Positions 1-11,297 of a stretch of 64,000 bases of DNA are shown one piece after another; the first letter of the stretch is position 1; every line of letters begins with the position of its first letter. The notes under the pieces are model-generated. The model was not told the DNA's origin. It searched no databases and saw only the letters and a program-made list of their open reading frames with translations. The stretch spans positions 89,107,340 to 89,171,339 of the forward strand of contig JAVMKO010000002.1 in assembly GCA_032164245.1 (NCBI GenBank), read 5' to 3'. The translations under genes and the position numbers were made by a program. Source of the DNA: Sternotherus odoratus (Eukaryota; Chordata; Testudines; Kinosternidae).

Positions 1-110
1 ACTTACTGTGAGTGAGCCTTGCTGAACCTAGCCCTATATCAGCTCCTATCTTTTAACGCACAGCACTACCAAAGGTACATGGCAGTAGTAGCATACCACA
101 TTCTGACTTG

Positions 111-170
111 AGAGCCTGGTGATAGGACAACAAATTGGAGTTGGGTATTGAGAGGGCATGTCAGAAAGAG
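111..170. repeat. Interspersed repeat fragment, copy A
   Basis: This stretch is nearly identical to 4982-5041: about 50 of 60 bases are shared without a break, from 'acaaattggagttgggta' to the AGAGAC end. The second copy continues into a longer repeat with 'gtgtggatccca' motifs. I recognise this as a dispersed turtle repeat but cannot name the family. The remainder of 1-400 shows nothing else I can identify. Confidence 0.55.
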
Positions 171-404
171 ACCTAACCATGACTCTTCTTCACCTCCCAT
201 TCTAGCGTTAATCTGAAGGATATGTGTATCATCTGCTTGTATCTACTCCTCTTATGTGCATGCTAAAACAGTGGGTCTAGGAATTGTGACAACAAAAGAT
301 GTTTTTAAAATAGGAAGAAAATAGTGAGACCAAAAGTCATTTCATAGGATGGGGGATGAGTAACTAGGAGTCCCAGAATGGGGAGATGGAATGTAGAAGG
401 ACTT

Positions 405-623
405 GTAATAATACCACCTAGCTCTTAGAGTGCTTTTCATCAGTAGGTGTCAAAGGGCTCCACAAAGCAAGTCAGAATCTCCATTTTATATACAGGGGTA
501 AAATGGACAGAGAGGTGAAGTGACTTTCCAAAATTCACCCAACAGTCTAGTGGCAGAGCTGGGAATAGAATCTAGGTGTCATGAGTTAAGCCCATGCTCT
601 AGCCCCTAGAACACATTCCCTCC
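405..623 (+). repeat. MIR-type SINE (ancient tRNA-derived)
   Basis: The block contains the MIR core in order: a count of bases to subtract ('ccattttatatacaggg'), 'agaggtgaagtgactt', 'ggcagagctgggaatagaa' and a final 'gctctagcccctagaac'. This arrangement is characteristic of MIR SINEs, which are old and shared across amniotes. It is diverged and inactive. Confidence 0.85.
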
Positions 624-869
624 TTCATTGGATATAGAGGAAATGGAGCAGGATGGGACTGAAGAAACGGATTCTTTTGTTATAGTATATAGTTCTCATT
701 TAGTAAGGCCAACACTATCCTGTCCTAGAATCCCTTAACTGAATGTCTGATAGTTAATTACAGCCATGGCCTTGTGCATAACTGCTCCCCCCCTTTAATT
801 GCACTCCAGAATCTAAGCTTTAACTTAAAAATGTCTCTCGACATTGCTCTTTTGAAGGTAACTTTAAAA

Positions 870-1150
870 ATGTCTACAGTGTAAACCAATGCGGTGATAT
901 CTGCCTTAGAGCTTTTGTTGCATGCTGGCTCAACACTAAGGACAGGTCTTTCACTACCTGCTGGATTGGCGGGTAGCGATCGATCTTCCAGGGGTTGATT
1001 TATCACGTCTAAGCTAGATGTGATAAATCGATCCCAGAGTGCTCTCCCGTCGACTACGGAACTCCACTGCCACGAGTGGCACAGGCAGAGTAGATGGGGG
1101 AGCGGCATTCCCGTAGCTGCAGTTGCAAATCTTAGGTCAATTTCCCCTCT
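870..1150. mobile_element. Degenerate MITE, Harbinger-like
   Basis: The stretch contains 'agtgctctcccgtcgac', 'ggttgatttatcacgtc' facing 'gatgtgataaatcgatc' (an internal inverted repeat) and a final 'aatcttaggtcaattt'. The 'gctctcccgtcgac' style resembles the Harbinger-type MITE at 17118-17409. Clean terminal repeats and a target duplication are not visible, so both limits are approximate. A 159-codon minus-strand frame across it is a by-product. Confidence 0.45.
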
Positions 1151-1239
1151 CCCCCCGTGACAGTGCTGTTCCTGGTGGGATCCAACTGTGAGTGCCGAGT
1201 TAGGACAAATTGCTTCCAAAGGGCAACTACAGCCCAAAG

Positions 1240-1700
1240 CTGGGGGTTTTCCACTCTAATGTGAGCCAAACCAGCTGAACAGAAAAGACTTTGGTTTTGC
1301 CCCACTGGCTAACCACAAGTCACATAAGCAATTCCCTTAGACACTCCAGCTTCCCAGTATCACCACCCGCAGCCACCTGTCCCGGGGACCAATGGTTATA
1401 AAAACCAATACCCTGTCAGGGACTAAAACCCTGACTGGCAAAGGTTCGTTGTCTGACCGCAGAGACAGGCAACAACCAGCAAAGTCCAAACAAACTCTTT
1501 ATTGACAGGTGCATGCATCAATAGAGAATGGCCCGTTTCCCTGAACCAGCAAACTCTCTTACACTGAATAGGTTTTTTTTATACACAGTTCCGTCGTGTC
1601 ACAGGTTAGTCTGAGCCAAGATGGGAGGAGGGAAAAAGCCATCACCGCCCTTTTCCCTCTTGGTTAAGCTTAACCAACACTTATAATAATATTATAACTT
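1240..1700 (-). mobile_element. LTR-like fragment of an endogenous retroelement
   Basis: Read on the minus strand, this holds a TATA-like 'tgtataaaaa' (near 1580) followed by an AATAAA signal about 80 bases on (near 1500), then a 'cctgtctctgcggtcag' stretch, in the spacing of a U3-R-U5 long terminal repeat. No coding frame follows it. The lack of gag, pol or env makes this a solitary or broken LTR. The family (ERV or Gypsy-like) cannot be settled by eye. Confidence 0.45.
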
Positions 1701-2049
1701 TAAACAATACCTAATACCTAATTCATGACTATCTAACAATTATCAACTGGGTTAAAAGGATCCCGGACATAGGGGAAACAGTTAGAAAACAGAGAAAAGA
1801 CTGAGTCTGGTGTCAGATGACTGCAAGAAAATGTTGATCATTCCTTCTCAAGATCTTAAAAACAAACTGCTCAGTCTGGTTTTATCAGAAGGCTGCCAGA
1901 GTTCTCAGTGAAGCATTTAACCGTTTAATTGCCACAGGATACTTAAGTACCCCAGATTTTTGTCCCTCACAACCCCAAATAAAGAAAATGGTTCTCCCCG
2001 ATTCCAAAAAATCAGGCCCCAGACACAGGTTAATATACAACTTAGATCT

Positions 2050-3250
2050 TACCCATAAATCACGCTGTTGCCAATCCTTTAGAATGTAAAATCTAAAGGT
2101 TTATTGTACAAGGAAAAAGGTATAGGTGAGGGTTCGGAATGGTTAAAAGAAATCAATTACATGCAGTAATGGCAAATCTCTTGGTTCAGACTTGCAGTTG
2201 TAAAATAAACTGCAGGTTCAAATAAAAGTCTCTGGAATGCATCCCCTGCAGGGATGGGTCATCAATCCGTTGGCCAAAGCTTCCATGTGTAGCAAAATCC
2301 CGTCCAGAGGTAGGTGCTAGCTGGAGATTGAAGACAAAATGGAAGAAGTTTCTCCCAGGTTTTATAGACTTTCTCTTCTGGGTGAAGACCCTCCCCCCCT
2401 TCTTATGCAGAATCCAGTTGCGAAATGGAGGTTCATAGCCACACGGTACAATTACTAGACTCTCCATGATTCAGTTTCTGACCAGGCAGGTCACATTCCT
2501 GGAGAAGCTCGGGTGTGGACAAAGTTCATTGTGTAATTGATGGCCCTTAATGGGCCATCAGGCAGCTCAAGCAAAGCTGATGCCCAGTATTCTGGAATGT
2601 CCCCCCCAGCAGAGCACAATATTTGGAAAGAGAGACAGTCCAGAGCCAATATTCATCACTTCAACTACAAAATTGATACACACATATCCAGGGCCGGCGA
2701 CAGGAATTTTGGGGCCCCGTACGGCAGATCGTACGGCCCCGCCCCCGGTTTCCCGCCACCCGTGGGGGCCCCCCTATCTCCCGCCGCCCCCCCCCGATCT
2801 CCCGCAGCCCCCCCCCCCCCCCCCCCCCGCCGCCGGTTTCCTACCTCCCGCGGGCCCCAACCCCCGCATGTGCTGCGGCCGCATGGCCGGCCAGGAGAAG
2901 CAAAGGGGGGCGGGGGAGGCTGCTGGGTGCCGGGGCAGGGGGCTGGTGAGCGCGGCGGCGGCTGCCCAGAGTCGCGCCTTGCTCACAGCCCCGGCGACAA
3001 CTGGGTACAGCTGAGTACCCGCCCCGGACTTCAGGGGCCCCCCCTGAAGTCCGGGCCCGGTACAGCTGTACCCGTTGTACCCCCCTGTCGCCAGCCCTGC
3101 ACATATCAATGGCATATTCATAATTAGCAGTCCATAACCTGGTCATAGACACCTATTATGACCCCCTTTACATGAGATTTGGTGCCACTATAGGACCTTG
3201 GTTGCACCAATGATCTATAGGATCCCAAATTATTTCAGTAATGTGACACC
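2050..3250 (-). mobile_element. Second LTR-like element, split by a hAT insertion
   Basis: On the minus strand the unit runs from about 3250 (TGTCACATTACTG) through a TATA box (CTATAAA, 2361-2367) to an AATAAA signal (2100-2105) and stops near 2050. TATA-to-polyA order and spacing fit an LTR. The 411-bp element at 2689-3099 interrupts it, with flanking bases that rejoin exactly. No internal retroviral coding sequence is seen alongside. Family unknown; limits approximate. Confidence 0.5.
2689..3099. mobile_element. GC-rich non-autonomous hAT element, copy 1
   Basis: Both ends carry the inverted terminus CAGGGCCGGCGACAGG (right end CCTGTCGCCAGCCCTG). The flanks are a perfect 8-bp target duplication, CACATATC at 2681-2688 and 3100-3107, which defines the hAT superfamily. 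Inside are homopolymeric C runs near 2788-2828 and a hairpin near 3005-3085 built around 'gacttcaggggcc' and its complement. The 100-200-codon frames here are compositional artefacts. The same family is at 10385-11289. Confidence 0.9.
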
Positions 3251-3259
3251 CCCCAGAGT

Positions 3260-4900
3260 AGACCAGGGCTAAGAGTCATGTCAATGGATTCTGACAGCTA
3301 GTGAACTTAAGTGAAAGATCTAATGAAGTGACATGTTATTACCATTTTAACAGAAAGATTAGACTAATGTGATGGATGTAGTAACATTTGCTGGGGTGGG
3401 CTGCAATGGGGTAACTAGTTGCTATCACAACCTACTTGCAATGGAGATGGAAGTGAGGAAGTACATCCACTCTTCAATAGTAGTATGTTTGAAGGAGGTA
3501 GAGGAGGAAACTATGACTGATAAGGGACCTGTGTTTGCAGCAGACTGAGTGCAGCATGAAGAGTTCCCCTCTTGTCCATCATAGGAACTCAACATGGCAA
3601 ACTGCAGGGGACCCTGGAGTGGAGGCAGAGACAAATACGACTTCTGAAGAGCCACATTTTCCTCCCACTCTTTAGTCACACCATCGTCTGCTGTCTTTAT
3701 GCACTTAAGCTATCAAAGAATGAGAGGACTGGACTAGCCATACATTGAGGGGAAGAAGGGCTTGTGGAGAGGAATACCAGACATATAATGTAGGACTAAT
3801 TGTTACATGGGGTCTCAATCATATTGAGTTTCACTGTATACTCAGAGTACTCCTACACTCTAATTTAGAAATCTGATATATTGGATTAGTAGTGGCCAAT
3901 GGATATTTATACATATAAAATACACAAGTACAGTACAAAATTTATATTTAGATTATATTCTGTTATCAGATGGAGTATAATCATTTATCAAGAAAACCAG
4001 CTGCACAAACTGAGGTCATAGGCATCCTCCCACTTCCAAAAAAAGACATAGGAAATTTAAATTGGCTTTTGACACCTGCAAGCCAACCATAACTTGCAAT
4101 ATAAGAGGAAACTTTATCTTCTTGGCATATTATATATGACAATCCTATTTGACCCTGATTGACAGCCTCCAAGAATGTCCTATTTTTTAATTCCCAGGTA
4201 GTAACTAGAGGCTCTCTTACAACCTTTTGTCATATTAAAAAAGACCGTCAAACTGGAGATTTTCTTTCTTCAATATCACTAGCACAGAAGCTGTGAGTCA
4301 GACAAAAATATTTTCTCTTTTCTAACAAGAAAACATACAGCAATAGAAACTATAGAATATGAAGCTAATGCACCTAGGCAAGTTTACAGAGCTGTGTTGG
4401 AGCTATATGCCCAACTGAACAAATGGTCATAAAAATTAGGTCAACCCTTGGATGAGGAGGATACCTGTAAGAAAGGAGTTGTAAAAACATTAAATCTTGT
4501 GCACCACCTCACGCAGTGGTACTAAATTGGTAATTACAAATCCCGGTTAAACTTGTCCTCACACCAGAAATGAGTCTCAGTCTTTAATGTACACAGCTCG
4601 GACATATACTGGAATGGCTGACAGAGACACACTGTGCCATGTCTTAGGATCCTTGAATTAATTCTGATCTGAAGTATAATGAGGATTGCTGATAAACAAG
4701 TATAAATAACCTGTTAATTACAGCTACACATTTTTTTTGAACTGCATACTGCAGAATTGATTGTGCTGTTACTTCTATCAATACAATATGCTAAATCACA
4801 ACAGGATATATAAGCTGCTAGCCCTTTGTTGGGACTTTAAAGTCAAATGCCAAGCTCAGGAGAGCAGTGTTGCAATCACTGTGCAACTGATGTTGCTGAA
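3260..4900. other. No recognisable gene or element
   Basis: A+T-rich sequence. I read both strands for splice-flanked coding similarity and for repeat termini and saw nothing I can name. Open frames are short and lack codon structure or family motifs. Confidence 0.5.
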
Positions 4901-5100
4901 ACTCCTCATTCCCACCATCCTGAAGGGATATTACCTGCCAGTCACCTACTGTGGGATCCACACTGACACGTACTCAAAAAAGAGCCTGGCTAGAGGAGAA
5001 CAAATTGGAGTTGGGTATTGAGAGGGCATGTCAGAAAGAGACTGTGGTTCTTTGAGATGCTGTAGTCTGTGTGGATCCCATAATCCGCCCTATGTCCCTA
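4900..5100. repeat. Interspersed repeat, copy B
   Basis: The segment carries the block shared with 111-170 (here 4982-5041) and two facing 'gtgggatccacac' / 'gtgtggatccca' sequences at about 4950 and 5070 that are inverted complements. It looks like an old dispersed retroelement fragment. Family uncertain; a tentative link is to the DIRS-like pieces near 51,750-53,210. Confidence 0.45.
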
Positions 5101-5950
5101 TTGAGTTTTGTCACTGACTTAAGTGATGACAGAGAGGTAAAATGTGGAAGGTAAATATTCTGTGACTGAGATGGCTACAACTTCAGTGACAATAGGACAG
5201 TTTCCATATAGAGAATAAAAATCCTCTTTTTACCTCTTTCATCCAGTTAGGGTTGGCCCTCTTTACATAACTTTATAAGCCTCTGATTTGACAGCTCATT
5301 TCTGTGGTCTTAACTGTTCACATCAGTTGACTTTTGTGATTGTACATTTCTACTTCTAGTTAATAGTTTTGGCTCTTCCGTTTGAAGGTCTTAAGTTACT
5401 CAGTTCAAAGACTGTTGAGTTGCCAAATAAAAAGAAATGTTACTATTTTTGTGTCTATGACCACCCTACCTAAGTTAAAATAGATCCTACAGATCTCACT
5501 GTCGTAAGGAGAGATAGGCTCCGATTTCTAAATTCTTCAAGAGTCACAAACAATGACAGTGACCATTTGGGGGTAGGTTAGAGACCTCAGATCTAGATTT
5601 TGCTGCTTGGTGGTTACCTTCTGGTTTTTGACAACAACATATAGGGATCATTTCTGACCCCTCAGTGCTATATATTATTACTCAATAAGAGTTTGTACCT
5701 TCTCCCGAACCCTTCTAATCCTCCTTCAGCAACCTTATCATGCAATTCTGTTTCAGAAGGATGTTGATTCATTCATTATTGCAGAAGTAATTGAACCCTT
5801 TCCATCTGATCCACAGAGAACTGGCTTCTATTTCAACTGTTTCTTGATTCTTAAGAGGTCAGAGATAGTATTCTTACAAAACTTGGTTTTCTTAAGGATC
5901 TATATTTTAAAAGGTATCCAGGGTAAACAAATTATTTTCTTTACCAGGAC
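5101..5950. other. No recognisable gene or element
   Basis: Nothing identifiable on either strand beyond short A+T-rich runs. Confidence 0.5.
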
Positions 5951-5953
5951 AAT

Positions 5954-6093
5954 GTTCCCTCTATTTTTTGACAGGCCATGTGCACAAAAAAATTCTTCCG
6001 TGAAAATTTTTGACAGGATATATGTGGAAAAAATTTCTTCAAGCAAATTTTGTGCTTCTGTGCAAATTTTTGTGCACACAACTTAGAGGGAAC
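5954..6093. mobile_element. Small MITE with GTTCCCTCTA termini
   Basis: The left end 'gttccctcta' and right end 'tagagggaac' are inverted complements. The interior is a set of facing near-repeats ('gtgcacaaaaaaattcttc' against 'tgcaaatttttgtgcac'), so the whole unit can fold back on itself. I recognise this type of fold-back element from turtle genomes. No clear target duplication remains. Confidence 0.6.
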
Positions 6094-6406
6094 AGTGACC
6101 AGGACTGAGTCCAGGAACTTGTTTTCAAGAACAGCTTTCATTTAACAATTCAACATTTTCACATCCAATCCAACAGTCTCTCACAATGATCTCTGTTTCA
6201 TGATAGGGAAGAGTTATATTTATTTCAGTTGCTCTTTGTGGACTAGCTACAGTTCTGAGGATATTTACAAATCTCTATCAGTGTTCACTACTTTGCCACC
6301 AGAGACTTCAGGCCTCTCCTTAGCTGGGTGACTGGGTACCAGAGACCAAGTGCAGACAGCTCGCTCTGTAATTCTGGCATAGTGTTCTATCTCAGAAGGG
6401 GATAGG

Positions 6407-6528
6407 TAGGGTGACCAGAGGTCCAGATTTTACAGGGACAGTCCCAATTTGGGGTCTTTTTCTTATATAGGGTCCTATTGCCCCCCTTCCCGATCCCGAT
6501 TTTTCATACTTGCTGTCTGGTCACCCTC
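6407..6528 (+). mobile_element. TA-type MITE (GGGTGACCAGA family), copy 1
   Basis: Starts with TA-GGGTGACCAGAGGTCC and ends with GCTGTCTGGTCACCCT, inverted termini of about 12 bp. The interior ('cagggacagtccc', 'cttatatagg') matches the inverted copy at 12527-12647. The terminal TA on the right side has mutated. A third fragment lies at about 10025-10056. TA target use suggests the Tc1/mariner/pogo group. Confidence 0.8.
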
Positions 6529-6581
6529 CTAGGGGAAGAGGAGGAGACAAAAGCAGAAATTGATGAACTGCTTGCTCTCCT

Positions 6582-6653
6582 CCTCCCACATGCCTCCCAC
6601 ATGCCACATCCCACATGCCCACATGCCACATCCCACATGCCTCCCACATGCCA
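6582..6653 (+). repeat. Short tandem repeat (CCCACATG-type)
   Basis: About eight imperfect copies of 'cccacatgc' with variants 'cctcccacatg' and 'ccacatcccacatg'. A local minisatellite; the 73-codon frame over it is an artefact. Confidence 0.8.
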
Positions 6654-6699
6654 GCCACACCTCATGGCAGAATCCAAACCCTCAGAGTTAAAACACTGA

Positions 6700-8960
6700 C
6701 ACCCAGTGATGGGGTAAAAGGGAAGGCTTGCCGTATAGCACTCCCTGCTAGCCAGGTATGGCTTTGCAGTACGCTGCCTTAGTGCCTGCTCTGGTTCTTT
6801 CAGTCAATTATCTAGACCAGATTAGTTCAAATAGATATCCCTTTTCTCAGTACGGTTTATTAACTTTTTTTACAGAGTGTAACTCACTTTTTTAGTCCTT
6901 CAAGCTCACACCCACTCTGCATCCATGTACGAGTCCTGGTTAGTTTCATTCTCCTCTACGGGAAGCTCCTGCCCTCCTCCTGGAGCAGGCTTATACCTTG
7001 AACAGTCCTTCCTCCATTCCCAGCTCTCCTCTTTAGAGCTGGAGCTGTAATTTAGACCAGCTTCAGGGCCTCAGCCCACTTCTCCTCCAGCTGTAAGTCC
7101 TTTGGGCTCCAGACTAGGAAGGCTCAGTAGACAGACCCTCTCCTACTGCTGCCTCCCATTCTGAGGGAAGGCACAGAGTATAATTGTTCCCCCAGTTTGT
7201 CCCAATTGGTTGGGAGAGAAGGGACCTCTGCCCGATCCATTGTGCAGGCCCTTAAAGAAACCATAGCCTATGTCTTAACTGTTCTCCTGGGACCATCTTC
7301 CTGTCTCCCAACACCTAACTCTGTCTTCCCTTCACTCTAAAAAATCCCAGAATGTATAGAGAAATACCACAGACAAGGTATTGACTGACTGCTAGTCATT
7401 ACTAATCTTAAGGGGACAGTCACCTTGTGATACACAGACTAACCTACATCAAGAATAGACAGCTCACCCGGAAGATGATCTTTCTAGGGTCTATCACTTC
7501 AGAAGAATAAGTGAGCTTCAGGCACATATGGACATTCCACGGAGACAATGTGATGTTAAGACCGCACAAAGTTAATTTTGAAGATGGTCTCAGAATTTTA
7601 TCTAAACCAATCAATCAGCCTGCCTGTCTTCTTCCTGAAGCCACACTTGGCATTAGGAGTAAATAAATTATATACACTACATGTATCCAGGACACTTCTT
7701 TATTACATTGACAGGACCAAACCTTTCAGAGTAATGCCCTTTTTATTTTGAGCCATATCTGGACATTCTAAAGGCCAGGCCATCTCTTCACAGACTCTTT
7801 TAAAATAGCACCATTAGTTCCCAGCTTTTATATATACAGATGGGTAGTTCTGAAAGTCTATTAATTCCTTCTTATTATCCTTAATTCTAAGTGTTATTTT
7901 AAATGGTAAATCCTTTATACTATATGATCCTAATTCTCATGACCCAATGCTCTCTCTCTTTTTTTTTTTATAGAGGGGTCATTTAAAGACAATATTAGAC
8001 TTTAGTCTATCTTACTTGGGGAGAAATGGTCTTGATAAATGTTATTTTCCATAGCAAGGAAGCTGATACTAGTATATCTGAGAAATACAATTAATAGTGA
8101 TTAATATAGATTTTTTGAATGAAAAATTTACATTACTCTGAAGTAATTCAAGATTAAGAAAGAGAAAGGTATTTGGTTTTCTTATATATAACTTATTATA
8201 AGAGGCAACATGAATGAAAGAAAAGATTGTCTTAGTAATGCATAAATGCAAAGGCAATGTCAAGATATTTCCAAAGCTAGAACAATTAATCCAGGGATAA
8301 ATATAACAGGTGAGTTAATTTGGCCTAGTTACTTTATTTCTAATATACCAAATTAATTGTTTAGATTTTACTAATATTAACTGATGAATACTGACACTGT
8401 AGGTTGACAGAAGCTCACTATATCATTATTTATCTGCTTTATTCTGATTGATTTAGACAAAAAGATCCATTGTGCACTTCATCCAATTAGAGTCTACATT
8501 TTAATTAGTTCTCATTTAAAGATTTAATGAAGACAAGGAAAGAAAATGTAAACCAAAGCTCAGGCTTTCTAGAAAGAACAATGTTTCAGCAGAGTGTTAA
8601 AACAGAAACAAATTATGATGAAATGGATATACCAGCCATGTTAACGTTATGTTAAACAAGAAATAAAAGCCTTCTGGAAAAGAGCTTCTCTCTCACAAAA
8701 TGATATTTTGATTTTACAAGGTGGATTGTCTACATGAACATTTAGTTTGTGGCAAGTCTATAGGTAGTAGCTAGCCATGAGCTGTCTGTGGATTCCTGCT
8801 GATACGCACAAACAGTTCTCTAGTGAGCTTTGGTCTATCTTGCTTTGATAACTAAATGTTTGTAGACAAGCCCTAAGTTGTCTAAGTCTGTCATCAATAC
8901 GACCCTGAAACGTACTGTTTATCACTGCACTATACCAAAACAAAGTTGGTAATGTACATT
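6700..8960. other. No recognisable gene or element
   Basis: Mostly A+T-rich intergenic sequence. I see no coding exon, RNA gene or complete repeat. Confidence 0.5.
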
Positions 8961-8964
8961 AAAT

Positions 8965-9677
8965 CAGTGGTTCTCAACCAGGGGTATATTACCCCAGGGG
9001 CAGTCAGAGGTCTTCTAGGGTACTGGAAGAGAAATTGGCTTACAAAGGGTAAACTCTTTTCTTCTCTTTATTTAACTGTATATTTAGCAAGTTTTAACAA
9101 GTTTACAAATCCTTGCCATTTAAATATCAGAAATAAAACAATCATTACAATAGTTAGCTTTTGTTTCAAGAGACATTATACAAGAATATCGTCATCAGAT
9201 ATTTCTATTTAACAGGGGGTTAATGTACTATACTGTGAACATCATTACAATATCCAGTGATTTTATTAAATTGAGTGAAATTTCTATATATACATATTTA
9301 ATAAACCAAGTATAACTATTAAATGGTAATAGTAAAAAACTAAACCAAAAAAATGGACAGGTATGCTGGTTTCATTCCAGGTGAATGTACTTTGAGTTCT
9401 GAATAAAAGGTAACCAAATATCAAAGTATCTCTGTCCTCTATGTTGTTGCGTACATAATTTGTGTGTTAATTTTTCCACAAAAACCTCCGTATTTTTTTT
9501 TAACCATTCCTCAGTGGTTGGGCACTTTGAGTGCAGAAGATGGGGGTCCACAAGGATTCTAAAAATTAATAATGGCCACTCCAGGTTTGTATTAAACTCC
9601 AAAGGCTACAACTTTTCTCTGATTGTGGATTGGTAAATGCTGCCACCACCCAAGTGCAGAACCCCTTTGAGAACCCA
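8965..9677. mobile_element. Degenerate hAT-like element
   Basis: The left end CAGTGGTTCTCAACCAGGGG and the right end 'cctttgagaaccca' are imperfect inverted complements. CAGTGGTT(C)TCAA-type ends are usual for hAT MITEs and small Charlie-like elements. No 8-bp duplication is preserved. The right third includes 'accattcctcagtggttgggc', which recurs near 10110. Confidence 0.5.
9443..9525 (+). repeat. Direct repeat, first copy (pair at 10055-10136)
   Basis: About 82 bases beginning 'gttgttgcgtacataattt' and ending 'ggttgggc' recur at 10055-10136 with scattered differences. Both are flanked by repeats, so this may be one old element that was copied or broken apart by later insertions. Confidence 0.7.
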
Positions 9678-9857
9678 GGATGGTGCAGATACCCATTCAC
9701 TTCCTTTTACCTATGCATAGTAGTGAGACTTTTTAACTCTTTACAGGTAGAGCAATTAGAGAACAGCTACTAAGAGGGATTTTATAGCTACTGGCTAGCT
9801 GAGTGTCCATAAAAGGGAGCTCCCGCCCCTTCATTTAGCACAGTCCTCTGTCTATAT

Positions 9858-10020
9858 CAGGGATCGGCAACCTTGGCATGTGGCCCCCCAGGGTAAGCAC
9901 CCTTGGCAGGCCTGGCCGGTTTGTTCACCTGCCATTTCCGCAGGTTCAGCCGACCGCGGCTCCCACTGGCCGCGGTTCGCTGCTCTGGTCAAATGGGGGC
10001 TGCAAGAAGCGGTGACCAGC
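9858..10020 (+). mobile_element. hAT fragment (left end only)
   Basis: Begins CAGGGATCGGCAACC and continues with 'ggcccccagggtaagc' and 'ggctcccactggccgcgg', a recognisable left arm of a turtle hAT family. It breaks off into a 32-bp scrap of the TA-type MITE (about 10025-10056, 'gctgtctggtcactct'). The right terminus is missing. Confidence 0.65.
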
Positions 10021-10054
10021 ACCTGATTTTTCACATATGCTGTCTGGTCACTCT

Positions 10055-10136
10055 AATTGTTGCACACGTAATTCGTGTGTTTATTTTTCACAACGACCTC
10101 CATATTTTTTTAACCATTCCTCAATGGTTGGGCTAT
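10055..10136 (+). repeat. Direct repeat, second copy (pair at 9443-9525)
   Basis: See 9443-9525. Sequence between about 10136 and 12500, apart from the hAT insertion at 10385-11289, appears to be one continuous older A+T-rich repeat-like stretch that I cannot assign. Confidence 0.7.
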
Positions 10137-10403
10137 TTTTCTTTTTCCAATAAGAGGCTACCAATACCAAGTGGCTAAAAGCCCGAGAGTTTCATTCTTC
10201 CTTTTGTGTGACCATTTCCACTAGGAAGCCACAGAAGGATTATGAAAGGATCATTTGGTAATATATATCCAACAATTTGTGATATTTGGTTACTGATTGC
10301 ATCCCAATATTCTCTAATGACTGGACATGCTCACTATATATGCATAACATCTCATTTTTCACCAGTTTCTCCAACATTTATACCCAGGGCCGGCGACAGG
10401 GTG

Positions 10404-10488
10404 GTACAACGGTTACAGCTGTACCGGGCCCCGGACTTCAGGGGGGCCCCCTGAAGTCTGGGGCCGGTACAGCTGTAACCGTTGTCCG
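10404..10488. repeat. Subterminal hairpin inside hAT copy 2
   Basis: The arm 'acaacggttacagctgtacc' is followed by 'gacttcagggggg', then the complements 'ccccctgaagtc' and 'ggtacagctgtaaccgttgt'. The stem is about 40 bp with few mismatches. The equivalent stem is present in copy 1 near 3005-3085, so it is a family feature. Confidence 0.85.
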
Positions 10489-10609
10489 GGGCTGTGAGCG
10501 AGGCGCGCTCACCAGCCCCCTCCCCCGGCACCCAGCAGCCAGCCGCGCCCCCCTTTGCTTCTCCCGGCCGGCCACGCGTCTGCAGCACATGCCGGGGTTG
10601 GGGCCCGCT

Positions 10610-11240
10610 GGAGGTAGGAGACCGGCCGGGGGGGGGCCACGGGAGATCGGCGGGGCGGGGGGGGCCCGCGGGAGGCAGGAGATCGGCGGGGGGTGCGGGA
10701 GGCAGGAGACCGGCCAGGGGGGGCCGCGGGAGATCGGCCGGGGGCGGCCGCGGGAGGCAGGAGATCGGCGGGGGGGGGGCTCGGGAGGCAGGAGACCGGC
10801 CGGGGGGGGCCACGGTAGATCGGCCGGGGGGGGCCGCGGGAGGCAGGAGATCAGCGGGGGGGGGGGGCTCGGGAGGCAGGAGACCGGCCGGGGGGGGGGC
10901 CGCGGGAGATCGGCCGGGGGGGCTCGGGAGGCAGGAGACCTGCGGGGGGGGGGCCGCGGGAGACCAGCCGGGGGGGGCCGCGGGAAGTAGGAGACCAGCG
11001 GGGGGGGCCCTCGGGTGGCGGGAGATCAGCGGGGGGGGCGCGGGAGGCTTGAGAAGGGGGGGAGCGCAGGCGGCGGGAGACTGGCCGTGGGCGGGGGGGC
11101 CGTGGGCGGTGGGAGATCGGCCGGGGGGGGGGCCCACGGGCGGCGGGAGACTGGCAGGGGGGGTCCCGCGGGCGGCGGGAGACTGGCGGGGGGGCCCGCG
11201 GGCGGCGGGGCCCGCGGGCGGCGGGAGACTGGCGGGGGGG
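10610..11240 (+). repeat. G-rich minisatellite array in hAT copy 2
   Basis: Irregular tandem units of roughly 25-50 bp alternate 'gggaggcaggagaccggcc' or 'cgggagatcggcc' with runs of five to ten G. At least fifteen units can be counted. The long proline- or glycine-rich frames of up to 305 codons here, on both strands, arise from this composition and are not genes. Many closely spaced G runs could form G-quadruplexes. Confidence 0.88.
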
Positions 11241-11297
11241 CCCCACAGGTCTGCCGTACAGGGCCCCAAAATTCCTGTCGCTGGCCCTGTTTATACC

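Larger units (their letters stand above)
10385..11289. mobile_element. GC-rich non-autonomous hAT element, copy 2 (expanded)
   Basis: Inverted termini CAGGGCCGGCGACAGG and CCTGTCGCTGGCCCTG with a perfect 8-bp target duplication, TTTATACC at 10377-10384 and 11290-11297. It lies in inverted orientation to copy 1: its 3' end matches the left arm of copy 1 ('ctgccgtacagggcccc'). Near its left end is a long hairpin (10404-10488). It is 905 bp against 411 bp in copy 1, mostly through a tandem G-rich array. It encodes nothing. Confidence 0.92.

Noticed and set aside
10352..11269. Pro-rich 305-codon minus-strand frame and Gly-rich plus-strand frames
   Set aside because: They follow the tandem G-rich array of the hAT element in several frames at once; composition, not coding.
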